Shown here: positions 18,141 through 27,993 of the stretch, piece by piece
How positions within the stretch are numbered: the first letter of the stretch is position 1
Layout: the number at the start of each line of letters is the position of its first letter
Assembly (NCBI RefSeq): GCF_003386865.1
Contig: NZ_QTUA01000001.1
Coordinates: 1,674,001 to 1,738,000, forward strand
Direction: 5' to 3'
From: Calidifontibacter indicus
GTDB taxonomy: Bacteria; Actinomycetota; Actinomycetes; Actinomycetales; Dermatophilaceae
DNA: 64,000 nucleotides
The notes under the pieces: model-generated
Database searches by the model: none
The model's input: only the letters and a program-made list of their open reading frames with translations
Told to the model about the DNA's origin: nothing
Made by a program: the position numbers and the translations under genes

Positions 18141-19138
18141 CGACCGTGCCCGTGATCGTGGCAGTCGCGCTCGCGGCGAGCGCCTGCGCCGGTTCGGACG
18201 ACGCGGGCAACCCCGCGCAATCGCCGCAGGCACCGAACCTGGCGACCACGGCGACACCTGGCAGCACCGGCGACACCGGTAGCAGCGCGGGTGGTGGCGG
18301 CTGTTCCGGGGAGCAGGTCGGCTCGCTGCCCGAAGCGACGAAGTGGGGCAACACCGCCAACTTCGAGCTGTGGGACAAGCGCTACGCACTCAACGTCTCG
18401 GCGCCCACGGCGGGCGCGACGACCGACGGCAAGCAGCGGGTGGTTGCGAAGTTCGGGGTGCTGGTCAAGGACGAGTACGTCGCCACCTTCAACAGTGGAG
18501 TGATCAGGCTGATCGACGAGGGCGGACGACTGTGTGACGCCGCGACCGTGCCGCCGATGAAGGCAATGGCTGCTGGAAAGGTGCAGTACGACTCGATCAT
18601 GTTCGACGTGCCCGAGGCGGTCGGCACCGACGTGCGCGCCGTGGTGCTCGACGGCTCGGGCAAAGCGGTGGCGCTGTTCGCGCCCACCGGAGCCACCGAC
18701 GCATCGGCCGACCCGACCGCGTGCACCGGCACGAAGACCGCCGTCCCGGCCGGAGCGACCACGCTCGCGTTCGGCAAGCCGCACAACCTGATGAGCGACG
18801 GACGGGTGATCGCCACCGTCACCGTCGCCGCGCCTGTGAAGCGGGCCGGCAGCGCCGACGAGCCGACCGACTTCGTCGACGTCAAGGTGACGGTGTCGAC
18901 CCAGTGGCTGGCCTCGCTCGGACGCAGCGACTTCGTGCTGACCGGTGGCGGACGCCGTTGCCCGACCGACCCGACGGACAAGATCAAAGCCTTCGCACCG
19001 CTGCTCGTGACGCCCGACGAGCCGAGCCAGGAGACCCTTGCGTTCGCCGTGCCGAAGGGATCGAGCATCGAGACCTTCGCGATGCAGTACGCCGACACCG
19101 GCTCGAGCGCCTACACCCCGCCCGCCGTGTGGAAGTAG
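18116..19138 (+). CDS. Secreted lipoprotein of unknown function
   Basis: A 340-residue exported protein I do not recognise. [22 protein letters not shown] is a lipoprotein signal with cysteine at about residue 24 (SACAGSDD), followed by a Thr/Gly/Ser-rich linker. The mature part appears to have two similar beta-rich halves, each ending near a DFV or YDSIMFDV segment, and several isolated cysteines. The ATG at 18116 gives the better signal peptide; an ATG at 18137 would overlap the mutM stop as ATGA. Confidence 0.7.
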   Translation: MGRLTRGMTTVPVIVAVALAASACAGSDDAGNPAQSPQAPNLATTATPGSTGDTGSSAGGGGCSGEQVGSLPEATKWGNTANFELWDKRYALNVSAPTAGATTDGKQRVVAKFGVLVKDEYVATFNSGVIRLIDEGGRLCDAATVPPMKAMAAGKVQYDSIMFDVPEAVGTDVRAVVLDGSGKAVALFAPTGATDASADPTACTGTKTAVPAGATTLAFGKPHNLMSDGRVIATVTVAAPVKRAGSADEPTDFVDVKVTVSTQWLASLGRSDFVLTGGGRRCPTDPTDKIKAFAPLLVTPDEPSQETLAFAVPKGSSIETFAMQYADTGSSAYTPPAVWK

Positions 19139-19173
19139 CCGCTCGCGCCGGGCATGCTGTCGGGGCCGACGGT

Positions 19174-19179
19174 TAGGGT
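19174..19179 (+). promoter_or_regulatory. -10 element for leaderless M3 peptidase gene
   Basis: TAGGGT, then six bases, then the GTG at 19186, with no ribosome binding site between. Confidence 0.55.
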
Positions 19180-19185
19180 GGCGCC

Positions 19186-21087
19186 GTGACGATCACCGCT
19201 CTCGAACTGCCCACCGACGACGCCCACGACTGGTTGACCGACCGCTGCGACGGTGCGCTCGACGACGCCCGCACCCTGGTCGAGCGGCTCAAGCAGGGCA
19301 CGGTCACCGATGTGCTGGCCACCTGGAACGCCGTCCAGATCGAGCTGGGTAACGCCGCCGCGGCGGCGTCGCTGTTCTCCGAGGTGCACCCCGACGCGGG
19401 CGTGCGGGAAGCAGCCGACGAGGCGGCGCAGCGGGTCGACGACTACTCCACCGAGCTCGGCGTCGACGGCGAGTTGTTCGCGGTGCTCGACAAGGCCGAG
19501 GCGGGCGACGACCCCGACGCGCAGCGCCTGCTCGACCTCACCCGGCGCGACTTCCGTCGTGCCGGCGTCGACAAGTCCGACGCCGACCGCGAGCGGCTTC
19601 GCGAACTGGCCCGTGCCGAGCTCACGACCGGTCAGCAGTTCGCCAAGAACATCCGTGAGGGCGTGCGGTCGATCACCGTCCGCCCCGAACAACTGGCCGG
19701 CATGCCGCAGGACTGGCTCGACGCCCACCCGGCCGGGCCCGACGGCACCATCACGGTCACCACCGACTACCCCGACTCGGTGCCGCTGATGACCTTCTGC
19801 GCCGATCGGGGTGTGCGCGCCGCGATGACGCACGAGCGCAACAACATCGCGTGGCCGGCCAACGATGCCGTGCTGGCGCAGCTGTTCGGCCTGCGACAGG
19901 AGCACGCCGCGCTGCTCGGCTACGCCAACTGGGCCGACTTCGACGCCGAGGTCAAGATGATCGGCGAAGGCAAGCAGATCCGCACCTTCATCGACAAGAT
20001 CACCGACGCCGCCGACGAGCGGGCCCACGCCGACAAGCAGATCCTGCTCGACCGGTTGCGCCGCGACCACCCCGAGGTCGACGACGTCACGGCCGTCGAC
20101 ACCACCTTCTACAGCGAGGTCGTGCGTAAGGAAGAGCACGACGTCGACGCGCAGCTGGTGCGCACCTACTTCCGGTTCGACCGAGTGCGCCAGGGGTTGC
20201 TCGACGTCACCGGCCGGCTGTTCGGGCTGGAGTGGCGCGAGGTGCCCGACGCTCCGGTGTGGCACGAGGACGTCACCGGCTACGACGTGGTGCGCGACGG
20301 CGAGCAGATCGGACGCATCTACCTCGACCTGCACCCGCGCGAGGGCAAGTTCAAGCACGCGGCGCAGTTCACCCTCGTCTCCGGTGTCGACGGGGTGCAA
20401 CTGCCCGAGGGGGTGTTGGTCTGCAACTTCAGCCGCGGCCTCATGGAGCACGACGAGGTCGTCACCCTGTTCCACGAGTTCGGCCACCTGGTGCACCACG
20501 TGCTCGGTGGACAGCAGCACAAGTGGGCACGCTTCTCCGGGGTCGCGACCGAGTGGGACTTCGTCGAGGCGCCGAGTCAGATGCTCGAGGAATGGGCTTG
20601 GGACGCGAGCGTTCTGGCGACCTTCGCGGTCAACGATGCAGGTGAGCCGATCCCGGCCGACCTCGTCGCGAGGATGAAGGAGGCCGAGGAGTTCGGCAAG
20701 GGTTTCCTCGCCCGCACCCAGATGTTCTACGCGGCGGTGTCGCTCGGGCTGCACGTCGACCGTCCGGACGACATGACCGCATACCTGCAGGAGACCCAAC
20801 GCACCTACTCGGTGTTCCCGCCGCTGCCGGACAACCACTTCCATTGCTCGTTCGGTCACCTCGACGGCTACAGCTCGGGCTACTACACCTATATGTGGTC
20901 GCTGGTCATCGCGAAGGACATGTTCAGCGCGTTCGACCCGGCCGACCTGTTCGACCAGGACGTCGCGACCCGCTACCGGGAGAAGGTGCTGGGCATGGGC
21001 GGCCGCAAGGACGCCGCCGAGTTGGTGCGAGACTTCCTGGGCCGCGACTACACGTTCGACGCGTACGCCGAGTGGCTGGCGCGCTGA
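19186..21087 (+). CDS. M3 family zinc oligopeptidase
   Basis: A 633-residue cytoplasmic metallopeptidase that cuts oligopeptides, of the thimet/Dcp type. The zinc site TLFHEFGHLVHHVLGG (HExxH near residue 430) and the third ligand glutamate in ATEWDFVEAPSQMLEEW are clear. No signal peptide. GTG start at 19186 directly after a -10 element. Preferred peptide length cannot be told. Confidence 0.92.
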   Translation: MTITALELPTDDAHDWLTDRCDGALDDARTLVERLKQGTVTDVLATWNAVQIELGNAAAAASLFSEVHPDAGVREAADEAAQRVDDYSTELGVDGELFAVLDKAEAGDDPDAQRLLDLTRRDFRRAGVDKSDADRERLRELARAELTTGQQFAKNIREGVRSITVRPEQLAGMPQDWLDAHPAGPDGTITVTTDYPDSVPLMTFCADRGVRAAMTHERNNIAWPANDAVLAQLFGLRQEHAALLGYANWADFDAEVKMIGEGKQIRTFIDKITDAADERAHADKQILLDRLRRDHPEVDDVTAVDTTFYSEVVRKEEHDVDAQLVRTYFRFDRVRQGLLDVTGRLFGLEWREVPDAPVWHEDVTGYDVVRDGEQIGRIYLDLHPREGKFKHAAQFTLVSGVDGVQLPEGVLVCNFSRGLMEHDEVVTLFHEFGHLVHHVLGGQQHKWARFSGVATEWDFVEAPSQMLEEWAWDASVLATFAVNDAGEPIPADLVARMKEAEEFGKGFLARTQMFYAAVSLGLHVDRPDDMTAYLQETQRTYSVFPPLPDNHFHCSFGHLDGYSSGYYTYMWSLVIAKDMFSAFDPADLFDQDVATRYREKVLGMGGRKDAAELVRDFLGRDYTFDAYAEWLAR

Positions 21088-21142
21088 CCCACGTGCCGTG
21101 TTTCGCCGCCGGGTAGACCGGCACCGAAGAAGGAGAGAGCCG

Positions 21143-21910
21143 TTGATCGAGCTGCGTTCACCCAAGGAACTCGAGCAGATGCGTCCGGCGGGCAAGCTCG
21201 TCGCCGACGTGCTCGTCGCGTTGCGCGAGAAGGCCGCCGTCGGCGTCAACCTCCTCGAGCTGGACGCGTTGGCGCACAAGATGATTCGTGATGCCGGCGC
21301 GGAGTCGTGCTACATCGACTACCACCCGAGTTTCGGGGCGAGCCCGTTCGGCAAGGTGCTGTGCACCAGCGTCAACGACGCCGTGCTGCACGGCCTGCCG
21401 TTCGACTACGCCTTGCAGGACGGCGACCTGCTCAGCGTCGACTTCGCCGCGTCACTCGACGGCTGGGTCGCCGACTCCGCGCTGTCGGTCGTCGTCGGCA
21501 CGCCGCGTCCGCAGGACCTGAAGATCATCGAGACCACCGAGCGGGCGCTGGAGGCAGGTATCGCCGCGGCCCGGCCGGGCAACAAGCTCGGCGACGTCTC
21601 CGCCGCGATCGCGCAGGTGTGCAAGGGCGCCGGTTACCGCGTCAACACCCAGTTCGGTGGTCATGGCGTCGGTCGCACCATGCACGGCGACCCGCACGTG
21701 CCCAACGACGGGCGTGCCGGGCGTGGCCTGAAGCTGCAGCCGGGGTTGGTCATCGCGATCGAACCGTGGTTGATGGAGTCGACCGACGAGATCTACACCG
21801 ACCCCGACGGCTGGACGCTACGCAGCGTCGATGGCTCGCGCGGGGCGCACAGTGAGCACACGATCGCGGTCACCGAGGGTGATGCACTGGTGCTGACCGG
21901 CCGCGACTGA
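21143..21910 (+). CDS. map: Methionine aminopeptidase, type I
   Basis: Removes N-terminal methionine from new proteins. The 255-residue protein has the five metal ligands in LLSVDFAASLDGWVADSA, GGHGVGRTMHGDP, IAIEPWL and GAHSEHTIAVTEG. The N-terminal zinc-finger/SH3 extension of some actinobacterial MetAPs is absent. The TTG at 21143 follows AAGGAGAG by five bases, which decides the start. An upstream ATG at 21098 lacks a site. Confidence 0.94.
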   Translation: MIELRSPKELEQMRPAGKLVADVLVALREKAAVGVNLLELDALAHKMIRDAGAESCYIDYHPSFGASPFGKVLCTSVNDAVLHGLPFDYALQDGDLLSVDFAASLDGWVADSALSVVVGTPRPQDLKIIETTERALEAGIAAARPGNKLGDVSAAIAQVCKGAGYRVNTQFGGHGVGRTMHGDPHVPNDGRAGRGLKLQPGLVIAIEPWLMESTDEIYTDPDGWTLRSVDGSRGAHSEHTIAVTEGDALVLTGRD

Positions 21911-21942
21911 GCAGACTTCGAGCGGACGCAGATCGCGCCGGC

Positions 21943-22482
21943 TCAGATGCGGTCGGTGCGCTCCAGCGCCACGAACGCCTTGCGCAGCAGCGCGTTGAGC
22001 GTGCGCAGTTCCTCGGTCGACAGGCCGTCGAAGAGGGTGCCTTCCTCGCTCGACCAGCGGTGCGCGACACGCTCCCAGGCGGCGCGGCCGGCGGGGGTGA
22101 TCTCGACGATCACGCTGCGGCGGTCGTCGCTGTCGGGGGTGCGGGTGACCAGGCCGGAGCGCTCGAGCTTGTCGAGCCGCCCCGTCATGCCGGCCCGGCT
22201 GACGCCTGCGAGGTCGGCGAGCTGGGCGGGGGTGGAGCGGGGTCGACCCTTGGTCTGGCCGCCGACCAACACGTGCAACGTCATGTATTCGTCGTGCGAC
22301 ATCGGGTCGTCCTGCAGCACGACCTTCAACCGGCGGTCGGACGCCTGATGGATGCGAACGGCACGGTGCAGCGCGCCTTCGGTCTCGCGGTCACGCCCGT
22401 CGGGCGCCGTGAACATCGCATCCCACACCTGGAGGTGGCGGTCGGTGGCGTCCATTTCGGCCGCTTCGTCATTGTGCTGCAC
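21943..22482 (-). CDS. MarR family transcriptional regulator
   Basis: A 179-residue winged-helix regulator. DNA-binding part: STPAQLADLAGVSRAGMTGR (recognition helix) and the wing DSDDRRSVIVEITPAG; flanking helices form the dimer interface. The GTG at 22482 is chosen because a TACCCT -10 element ends six bases before it; the alternative ATG at 22455 also lacks a ribosome site. It is convergent with map and divergent from smc. Target and ligand unknown. Confidence 0.88.
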   Translation of the reverse strand: MQHNDEAAEMDATDRHLQVWDAMFTAPDGRDRETEGALHRAVRIHQASDRRLKVVLQDDPMSHDEYMTLHVLVGGQTKGRPRSTPAQLADLAGVSRAGMTGRLDKLERSGLVTRTPDSDDRRSVIVEITPAGRAAWERVAHRWSSEEGTLFDGLSTEELRTLNALLRKAFVALERTDRI

Positions 22483-22488
22483 GGCCGT

Positions 22489-22494
22489 AGGGTA
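22489..22494 (-). promoter_or_regulatory. -10 element for leaderless marR-type gene
   Basis: TACCCT on the reverse strand, six bases from the GTG at 22482. Confidence 0.5.
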
Positions 22495-22626
22495 CCGGCC
22501 GAGGCGGGTACCGCCTGGTAGCCACGACGGAATGGACACAACAACGTCGCGGGATCCGGCGGGTTCCCGGTGGTCGGCGGGTACGCTGGGCCGACCCGAG
22601 AACCTGCCGGAAGGCGCCGAACCACC

Positions 22627-25600
22627 GTGTACGTCAAGAGCCTGACCCTGAAGGGCTTCAAGTCCTTCGCCTCGGCGACCACGATGAAGCTCGAGCCCGG
22701 CATCACCTGCATCGTCGGCCCGAACGGTTCCGGCAAGTCGAATGTGGTCGACGCGCTCGCCTGGGTGATGGGGGAGCAGGGGGCCAAGAGCCTGCGCGGC
22801 GGCAAGATGGAAGACGTCATCTTCGCCGGCACCCCGACGCGTCCGGCCCTCGGTCGGGCCGAGGTGTCGCTGACGATCGACAACTCCGACGGTGCGCTGC
22901 CGATCGACTACACCGAGGTCACGATCACCCGCACGATGTTCAAGGGCGGCGGGTCCGACTACTCCATCAACGGCACCTCCTGTCGACTGCTCGACATCCA
23001 GGAACTGTTGTCCGACAGCGGTATCGGCCGCGAAATGCACGTGATCGTCGGCCAGGGGCAGCTCGACGCGGTGCTGCGGGCCACCCCGGAGGAGCGGCGC
23101 GGTTTCATCGAGGAAGCCGCCGGCGTGCTCAAGCACCGCAAGCGCAAGGAGAAGGCGCTGCGCAAGCTGGAGCAGATGGAGGGCAACCTCACCCGCGTCA
23201 GCGACCTCACGACCGAGATCCGCCGCCAGCTCGGCCCGCTCGGCCGGCAGGCCGAGACCGCCCGCAAGGCGGCCACGATCCAGGCCGAGGTGCGCGATTC
23301 GCGGCTGCGGCTGCTCGCCGACGACCTGGTGCAGCTCACCAACACCCTCGAGCAGGAAGTGGCCGACGAGACGGCCCTGCTGGAGCAGCAGAAGCGGGTG
23401 CAGGAACGTCTGGTGGTCGCGCAGCGCACCCTCGCCGAGCTGGAGGACGAAGCACAGGCCGCGGCACCGTTGCAGACCAAGGTGCAAGACCAATGGTTCA
23501 CCCTGTCGTCACTCAAGGAGCGGGTCGAGGCGACGGCAAGTCTCGCGGCCGAGCGGGTGCGGCTGCTCGCCGACGACGACGCACACGAGCAGCAGCAGGG
23601 TTCGGGGCGCGACCCGGAGAAGCTGCGACAGCAGGCCGCCGCCGCGCGCGAGGAACTCGCCCAGCTCAACCAGCGCATCGAGCAGGGCCGCGCCGCGTTG
23701 GAGGAGGCCGTGCAACGCCGCGCAGACCTCGAGCAAGCGCACGCCGCCGAACAGCAGCGCCTCACCAAACTCGCGCGTGCCGCCGCCGACCGTCGGGAGG
23801 GTCTCGCCAAACTCGAGGGCCAGGTCGGTGCCCGCCGCAGCCGGATCGAGGCGGGCGAGGCCGAACTCGGCCGGATGAGCGTCAACGCCAAGGAGGTCGC
23901 CGACCGCATCACCGCGATCGAGCGCGATCACCGTGCGCTGGAGTCGACCGTGGCGCAGGACGAAGAGGGAGAGGAGGGCCTCGACGCCGCCTACGAAGCA
24001 GCGCAGGAGCGGATGGAGACCGCCCAGCAGGACCTGGAGACGGCCCGTCAGCAGTTCGCCGAGGCCGAGAAGGAGCGCACCACCCACCAGGCGCGGGTCG
24101 AGGCGCTCGAGTTGAGCCTGACCCGCAAGGACGGTGCCGCGCACCTGTTGGAGCGGGGCGCGGTGCGTGGGTCGATCACCGAGTTGTTGCGGGTGGAGGC
24201 CGGTCACGAGGCGGCGATCGCGGCGGCGCTCGGGTGGGCCGCCGACGCGGTGGTGGTCGACGACCTCGACGCCGGCGCACAGGCGCTCGGCCGGTTGCGC
24301 GACGACGACGCGGGGCGTGCCACGGTGCTGATCGCCGCACCGGGGTCACCGGCCGCGGCCGGCAAGGCCGACCTGCCGGACGGTTCGAGGTGGGCCGCCC
24401 GGGTCGTGTCCGCCGACGACGATGTCGCGTCGGCCGTGGCTCACCTGCTCACCGGGGTTGCGTTGGTGCCCGATGTCGACACCGCGAAAACCCTTGTTGC
24501 CCAGGACCGTTCGGTCGTCGCGGTGACCCCGGAAGGCGACGTGTTCGCGTCCGGGTATGTGCGCGGCGGGTCGTCGTCGGCGCCGTCGCTGCTCGAGATC
24601 CAAGCGGCGGTCGACGAGAGCCGCGCCAAGGCCGAAGCCGCCAAGCGGCGTGGTGAGCAGGCACAGTTCGCGGTCGAGAAGGCCAAGAACGCGGTGCAGG
24701 AGATCCAGGTCGACCTCGACGCCGCGCTCGACCGGCTCAACGCGTCCGACGCCCGGATGGCTTCGGTGGGAGAGCAGCTCAGTCGCCTCGGCCAGGGCCT
24801 GCGGAACGCGCGTTCGGAGCAGGAGCGCCTCGTGCAGGCGCAGGCCACCGTCGAGCAGAACCTCGCCACCGCGCGCACTGAACTCGCCGACCTCGAGCAG
24901 CGGCTCGCGTCGGCTCAGGACGAGCCGAGCGAGGAGGAACCGACCACCGACGAGCGCGACCGGCTCGCCGCCGAAGCCGCGGCGGCGCGGTCACGCGAGA
25001 CCGACGTCCGGCTCGGGTTGCGCACCCACGAGGAGCAGGCACGGTCGATCTCGGGCCGTGCCGACGGGTTGGAAGCCGCCGCGCGCTCGGAGTTGGAGGC
25101 ACGCGAGAAGGCGAAGGCGCGGCGGGAGAAGCGTGCCCGCGAGGCTGCCACCGCCCGCACAGTGCAAGGCGCCGCGGCCGAGCTCGCCCAGCACGTCGCG
25201 TCGGCGTTGACGCTCGCCACTGCACGCCGGGCCGAGGCCGACCGCGAACGCACCGTGCGCGACCAGGCGCTGGCCCAGCACCGCAAGGACGTCACCGCGA
25301 TCGGCGACGAACTGCGTGAACTCACCGACACGGTGCACCGTGACGAGGTGGCGCGGGCGCAGCAGCGGCTGCGCATCGAGGCGTTACAGACCAAAGCGGT
25401 CGAGGAGCACGGGGTCGACCCGGAGGTGCTGGTCGAGGAGTACGGCCCGCACCAGTTGATCCCGCACATCCCCGGCCCGGACGACGACCCGGACGACCAG
25501 CCCGAACCCAAACCGTTCGTGCGCGAAACCCAGGAGAAGCGGTTGCGCTCGGCCGAGCGCAAGCTCGGCCAACTCGGACGGGTCAACCCGCTGGCCCTGG

Positions 25601-26199
25601 AGGAGTTCGCGGCGCTGGAGGAACGGCACAAGTTCCTCGTCGAGCAACTCAAAGACCTGCGCACCTCCAAGCGCGACCTGCTCGACATCGTCGACGAGGT
25701 CGACCGGCGGGTCGAGGAGGCGTTCGCCAGCGCGTTCGAGGACACCGCGCGCCAGTTCGAAGGTGTCTTCGGCCGGCTCTTCCCCGGCGGCGAGGGTCGC
25801 CTCGTGCTGACCGACCCCGACAACATGCTCACCACCGGCCTGGAGGTCGAGGCCCGGCCGCCGGGCAAGAAGATCAAGCGCCTGTCGCTGCTGTCGGGTG
25901 GCGAGCGCTCGCTCGTGGCGGTCGCGCTGCTGGTCTCGATCTTCAAGGCGCGGCCCAGCCCCTTCTACATCATGGACGAGGTCGAAGCGGCGCTCGACGA
26001 CGCGAACCTCGGCCGGTTGATCACGCTGTTCGAGGAGTTGCGCGACTCCAGCCAGCTCATCGTGATCACCCACCAGAAGCGCACGATGGAGGTCGCGGAC
26101 GCCCTCTACGGCATCTCGATGCGCGGCGACGGTGTGACCAATGTCGTGTCGCAACGGATGAGCGATGTGCGCCCGGACGACGAGGCTCTCGGCGCCTGA
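22627..26199 (+). CDS. smc: Chromosome segregation ATPase SMC
   Basis: A 1190-residue condensin subunit for chromosome compaction and segregation. Walker A GPNGSGKSNVVDALAWVMG near residue 33, coiled coil (about 170-500), hinge around 510-660, second coiled coil (660-1010), signature LSLLSGGERSLVAVALL near 1086 and Walker B FYIMDEVEAALDDANL. The GTG at 22627 gives the canonical start MYVKSLTLKGFKSFA. Full length. Confidence 0.97.
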   Translation: MYVKSLTLKGFKSFASATTMKLEPGITCIVGPNGSGKSNVVDALAWVMGEQGAKSLRGGKMEDVIFAGTPTRPALGRAEVSLTIDNSDGALPIDYTEVTITRTMFKGGGSDYSINGTSCRLLDIQELLSDSGIGREMHVIVGQGQLDAVLRATPEERRGFIEEAAGVLKHRKRKEKALRKLEQMEGNLTRVSDLTTEIRRQLGPLGRQAETARKAATIQAEVRDSRLRLLADDLVQLTNTLEQEVADETALLEQQKRVQERLVVAQRTLAELEDEAQAAAPLQTKVQDQWFTLSSLKERVEATASLAAERVRLLADDDAHEQQQGSGRDPEKLRQQAAAAREELAQLNQRIEQGRAALEEAVQRRADLEQAHAAEQQRLTKLARAAADRREGLAKLEGQVGARRSRIEAGEAELGRMSVNAKEVADRITAIERDHRALESTVAQDEEGEEGLDAAYEAAQERMETAQQDLETARQQFAEAEKERTTHQARVEALELSLTRKDGAAHLLERGAVRGSITELLRVEAGHEAAIAAALGWAADAVVVDDLDAGAQALGRLRDDDAGRATVLIAAPGSPAAAGKADLPDGSRWAARVVSADDDVASAVAHLLTGVALVPDVDTAKTLVAQDRSVVAVTPEGDVFASGYVRGGSSSAPSLLEIQAAVDESRAKAEAAKRRGEQAQFAVEKAKNAVQEIQVDLDAALDRLNASDARMASVGEQLSRLGQGLRNARSEQERLVQAQATVEQNLATARTELADLEQRLASAQDEPSEEEPTTDERDRLAAEAAAARSRETDVRLGLRTHEEQARSISGRADGLEAAARSELEAREKAKARREKRAREAATARTVQGAAAELAQHVASALTLATARRAEADRERTVRDQALAQHRKDVTAIGDELRELTDTVHRDEVARAQQRLRIEALQTKAVEEHGVDPEVLVEEYGPHQLIPHIPGPDDDPDDQPEPKPFVRETQEKRLRSAERKLGQLGRVNPLALEEFAALEERHKFLVEQLKDLRTSKRDLLDIVDEVDRRVEEAFASAFEDTARQFEGVFGRLFPGGEGRLVLTDPDNMLTTGLEVEARPPGKKIKRLSLLSGGERSLVAVALLVSIFKARPSPFYIMDEVEAALDDANLGRLITLFEELRDSSQLIVITHQKRTMEVADALYGISMRGDGVTNVVSQRMSDVRPDDEALGA

Positions 26200-26299
26200 T
26201 GCGGTGAGATCGGCCACAAATCTGCGAATTCACCAGAATTTCGCGTGTTTCTGGTGTTTCTGATTGGGCGCTCACAAATCTGTGGGTCAAGATGAAGGC

Positions 26300-26524
26300 A
26301 TGTTCTGGCTCATCCTTGCGCTCGTGGTATGTGTCGCCCTCGCTTCCGCCGTCCTCGGCATGGTGGCCGTGCCCGCCCGTAGGGAGGGACGGCAGGTGCT
26401 CACCCCTCGTGGGGAAAACCTCGTGACCAGCGTGGCGCAGACCACCGACAAGGTCGCGACCCGCGCCAAGGACGCCACCGAGAACGTCGTGGGCACCGTC
26501 AAGCGCGAGCGCTCGCAGGCCTGA
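26300..26524 (+). CDS. Small membrane protein, unknown
   Basis: A 74-residue protein with one N-terminal membrane helix (MFWLILALVVCVALASAVLG) and a basic, helical tail (TTDKVATRAKDATENVVG) of the kind seen in small cell-envelope proteins. The ATG at 26300 has GAAGG just upstream. It lies between smc and the IS110 insertion; without the insertion it would be next to ftsY. Function unknown. Confidence 0.6.
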   Translation: MFWLILALVVCVALASAVLGMVAVPARREGRQVLTPRGENLVTSVAQTTDKVATRAKDATENVVGTVKRERSQA

Positions 26525-26559
26525 TCAGGGCTTGCTGACCGCCCGTTACCGTTTTGGGT

Positions 26560-26720
26560 GGGCCTTGAAGCAAGGCTCCTGGTCGCCGGCCCCGGCATGA
26601 CTGACTGCCCCTGTCGCTTGCATGATCCGGGGGGTGTTGTCACCGGGTGCTGGTGGCGCTGGTGGACCGCTGATAGGGACCGGGCCGCCCGAACGCCTGG
26701 GTAGGTCTCTTCGTAACGTG
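26560..26720 (+). ncRNA. Candidate IS110 bridge RNA
   Basis: The left end can fold into three successive hairpins like known IS110 bridge RNAs. First, a tight 8-bp stem-loop (26560-26567 with 26571-26578). Second, a stem CCCCGG-CATG/CATG-AT-CCGGGG (26590-26599 with 26621-26632) closing a 21-base loop. Third, a stem GGCG-CT-GGTGG/CCGCC-CGAA-CGCC (26655-26665 with 26685-26697) closing a 19-base loop. The loops hold sequences matching the element flanks, as target- and donor-binding loops should. Folded by eye only. Confidence 0.5.
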
Positions 26721-26780
26721 GATGTCGGCTTCCTGCGCCTGATCTGGTGACCAGCCGCTCGGACGCACGAGGAGGGGACC

Positions 26781-27977
26781 ATGTCCCGACCTGACTACGC
26801 GGTGTACATCGGGCTCGATGTCGGCAAACAGGCGCACCACGCCTGCGCGCTGAACGTCGATGGCACACGGCTGCACGACAAACCGTTGCCCCAAGACGAG
26901 TCGTCGCTGCGTGGCCTGCTGACCGAACTCGGCACGCACGGTCGCCTGCTGGTCGTGGTCGATCAACCCGCAACGATCGGCGCGCTGCCCGTCGCGGTCG
27001 CCCGAGCCATGGGTATCGATGTGGCCTATCTGCCCGGGCTGGCGATGCGCCGTATCGCCGACCTGCACCCCGGCAACGCCAAGACCGACGCAAGGGACGC
27101 GTACGTCATCGCCGAAGCTGCCCGGTCGATGCCGCACGCCCTGCGACGGGTTGATGTCGGCGACGACACCCTGGCCGACCTGGAAGTCATCGTCGGCTTC
27201 GATGACGACCTGGCCGGGCAGGTCACCGCGCAAGCAAACCGGATCAGAGGCCTTCTGACACAAGTGAACCCAGCCCTCGAACGTGTCCTCGGCCCACGCA
27301 TCCAACACCCGGCAGCCCTCGAACTCCTGACCCGCTTCGGTGGCCCGACCGGCCTGCGCGCGGCCGGCCGGCGACGTCTGCTCGCCGTCGCCAAACCCCG
27401 CGCGCCCCGCTCCTACCAACGCCTCGTCGACGACATCCAGACAGCGCTCACCGAGCAGACCGTCACCGTCCCTGGCACCCGAGCCGCCGAGCTCGTCCTG
27501 CCCAAACTCGCGACCGGACTGGCGCGCCTGCTGCACGACCGGGACGAGCTGGGAACCCAACTGGAGGACATGCTCGATGCCCACCCTCTTGCCGCGGTCC
27601 TGACCTCGATGCCCGGCATCGGCGTCAGGACCGGCGCACGGATCCTGCTCGAAGTCGGCGACGGTTCGAGCTTCCCCACCTCCGGCCACCTCGCCGCGTA
27701 CGCCGGCCTCGCACCCGTCACCCGCCGATCCGGCACCTCGATCCGCGGTGAGCACCCCGCCCGAGGCGGCAACAAGCACCTCAAACGAGCGATGTTCCTC
27801 GCCGCGTTCGCCGCACTGCACGACCCGACCTCGCGGGCCTACTACGACCGCAAACGCGGCCAAGGCAAGAAGCACAACGCCGCCCTCATCTGCCTCGCCC
27901 GACGACGCTGCGACGTGCTGTACGCGATGCTTCGCGACGGAACCCTCTACCAACAGAAAACCCCAGCCGCCGCTTGA
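26781..27977 (+). CDS. IS110-family transposase/recombinase
   Basis: A 398-residue DEDD recombinase. The N-terminal RuvC-like domain has IGLDVGKQAHHACAL, LVVVDQPATIG and the paired aspartates in NAKTDARDAYVIAEAAR. The C-terminal Tnp_20 domain has the probable catalytic serine in TSMPGIGVRTG, then YAGLAPVTRRSG and GNKHLKRAMFLAAFAAL. The gene is full length with AGGAGGGG before the ATG, so it is probably active. The family is known to be guided by an RNA from the element's non-coding end. Confidence 0.95.
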   Translation: MSRPDYAVYIGLDVGKQAHHACALNVDGTRLHDKPLPQDESSLRGLLTELGTHGRLLVVVDQPATIGALPVAVARAMGIDVAYLPGLAMRRIADLHPGNAKTDARDAYVIAEAARSMPHALRRVDVGDDTLADLEVIVGFDDDLAGQVTAQANRIRGLLTQVNPALERVLGPRIQHPAALELLTRFGGPTGLRAAGRRRLLAVAKPRAPRSYQRLVDDIQTALTEQTVTVPGTRAAELVLPKLATGLARLLHDRDELGTQLEDMLDAHPLAAVLTSMPGIGVRTGARILLEVGDGSSFPTSGHLAAYAGLAPVTRRSGTSIRGEHPARGGNKHLKRAMFLAAFAALHDPTSRAYYDRKRGQGKKHNAALICLARRRCDVLYAMLRDGTLYQQKTPAAA

Positions 27978-27993
27978 CGAAGACCATAGGGAC

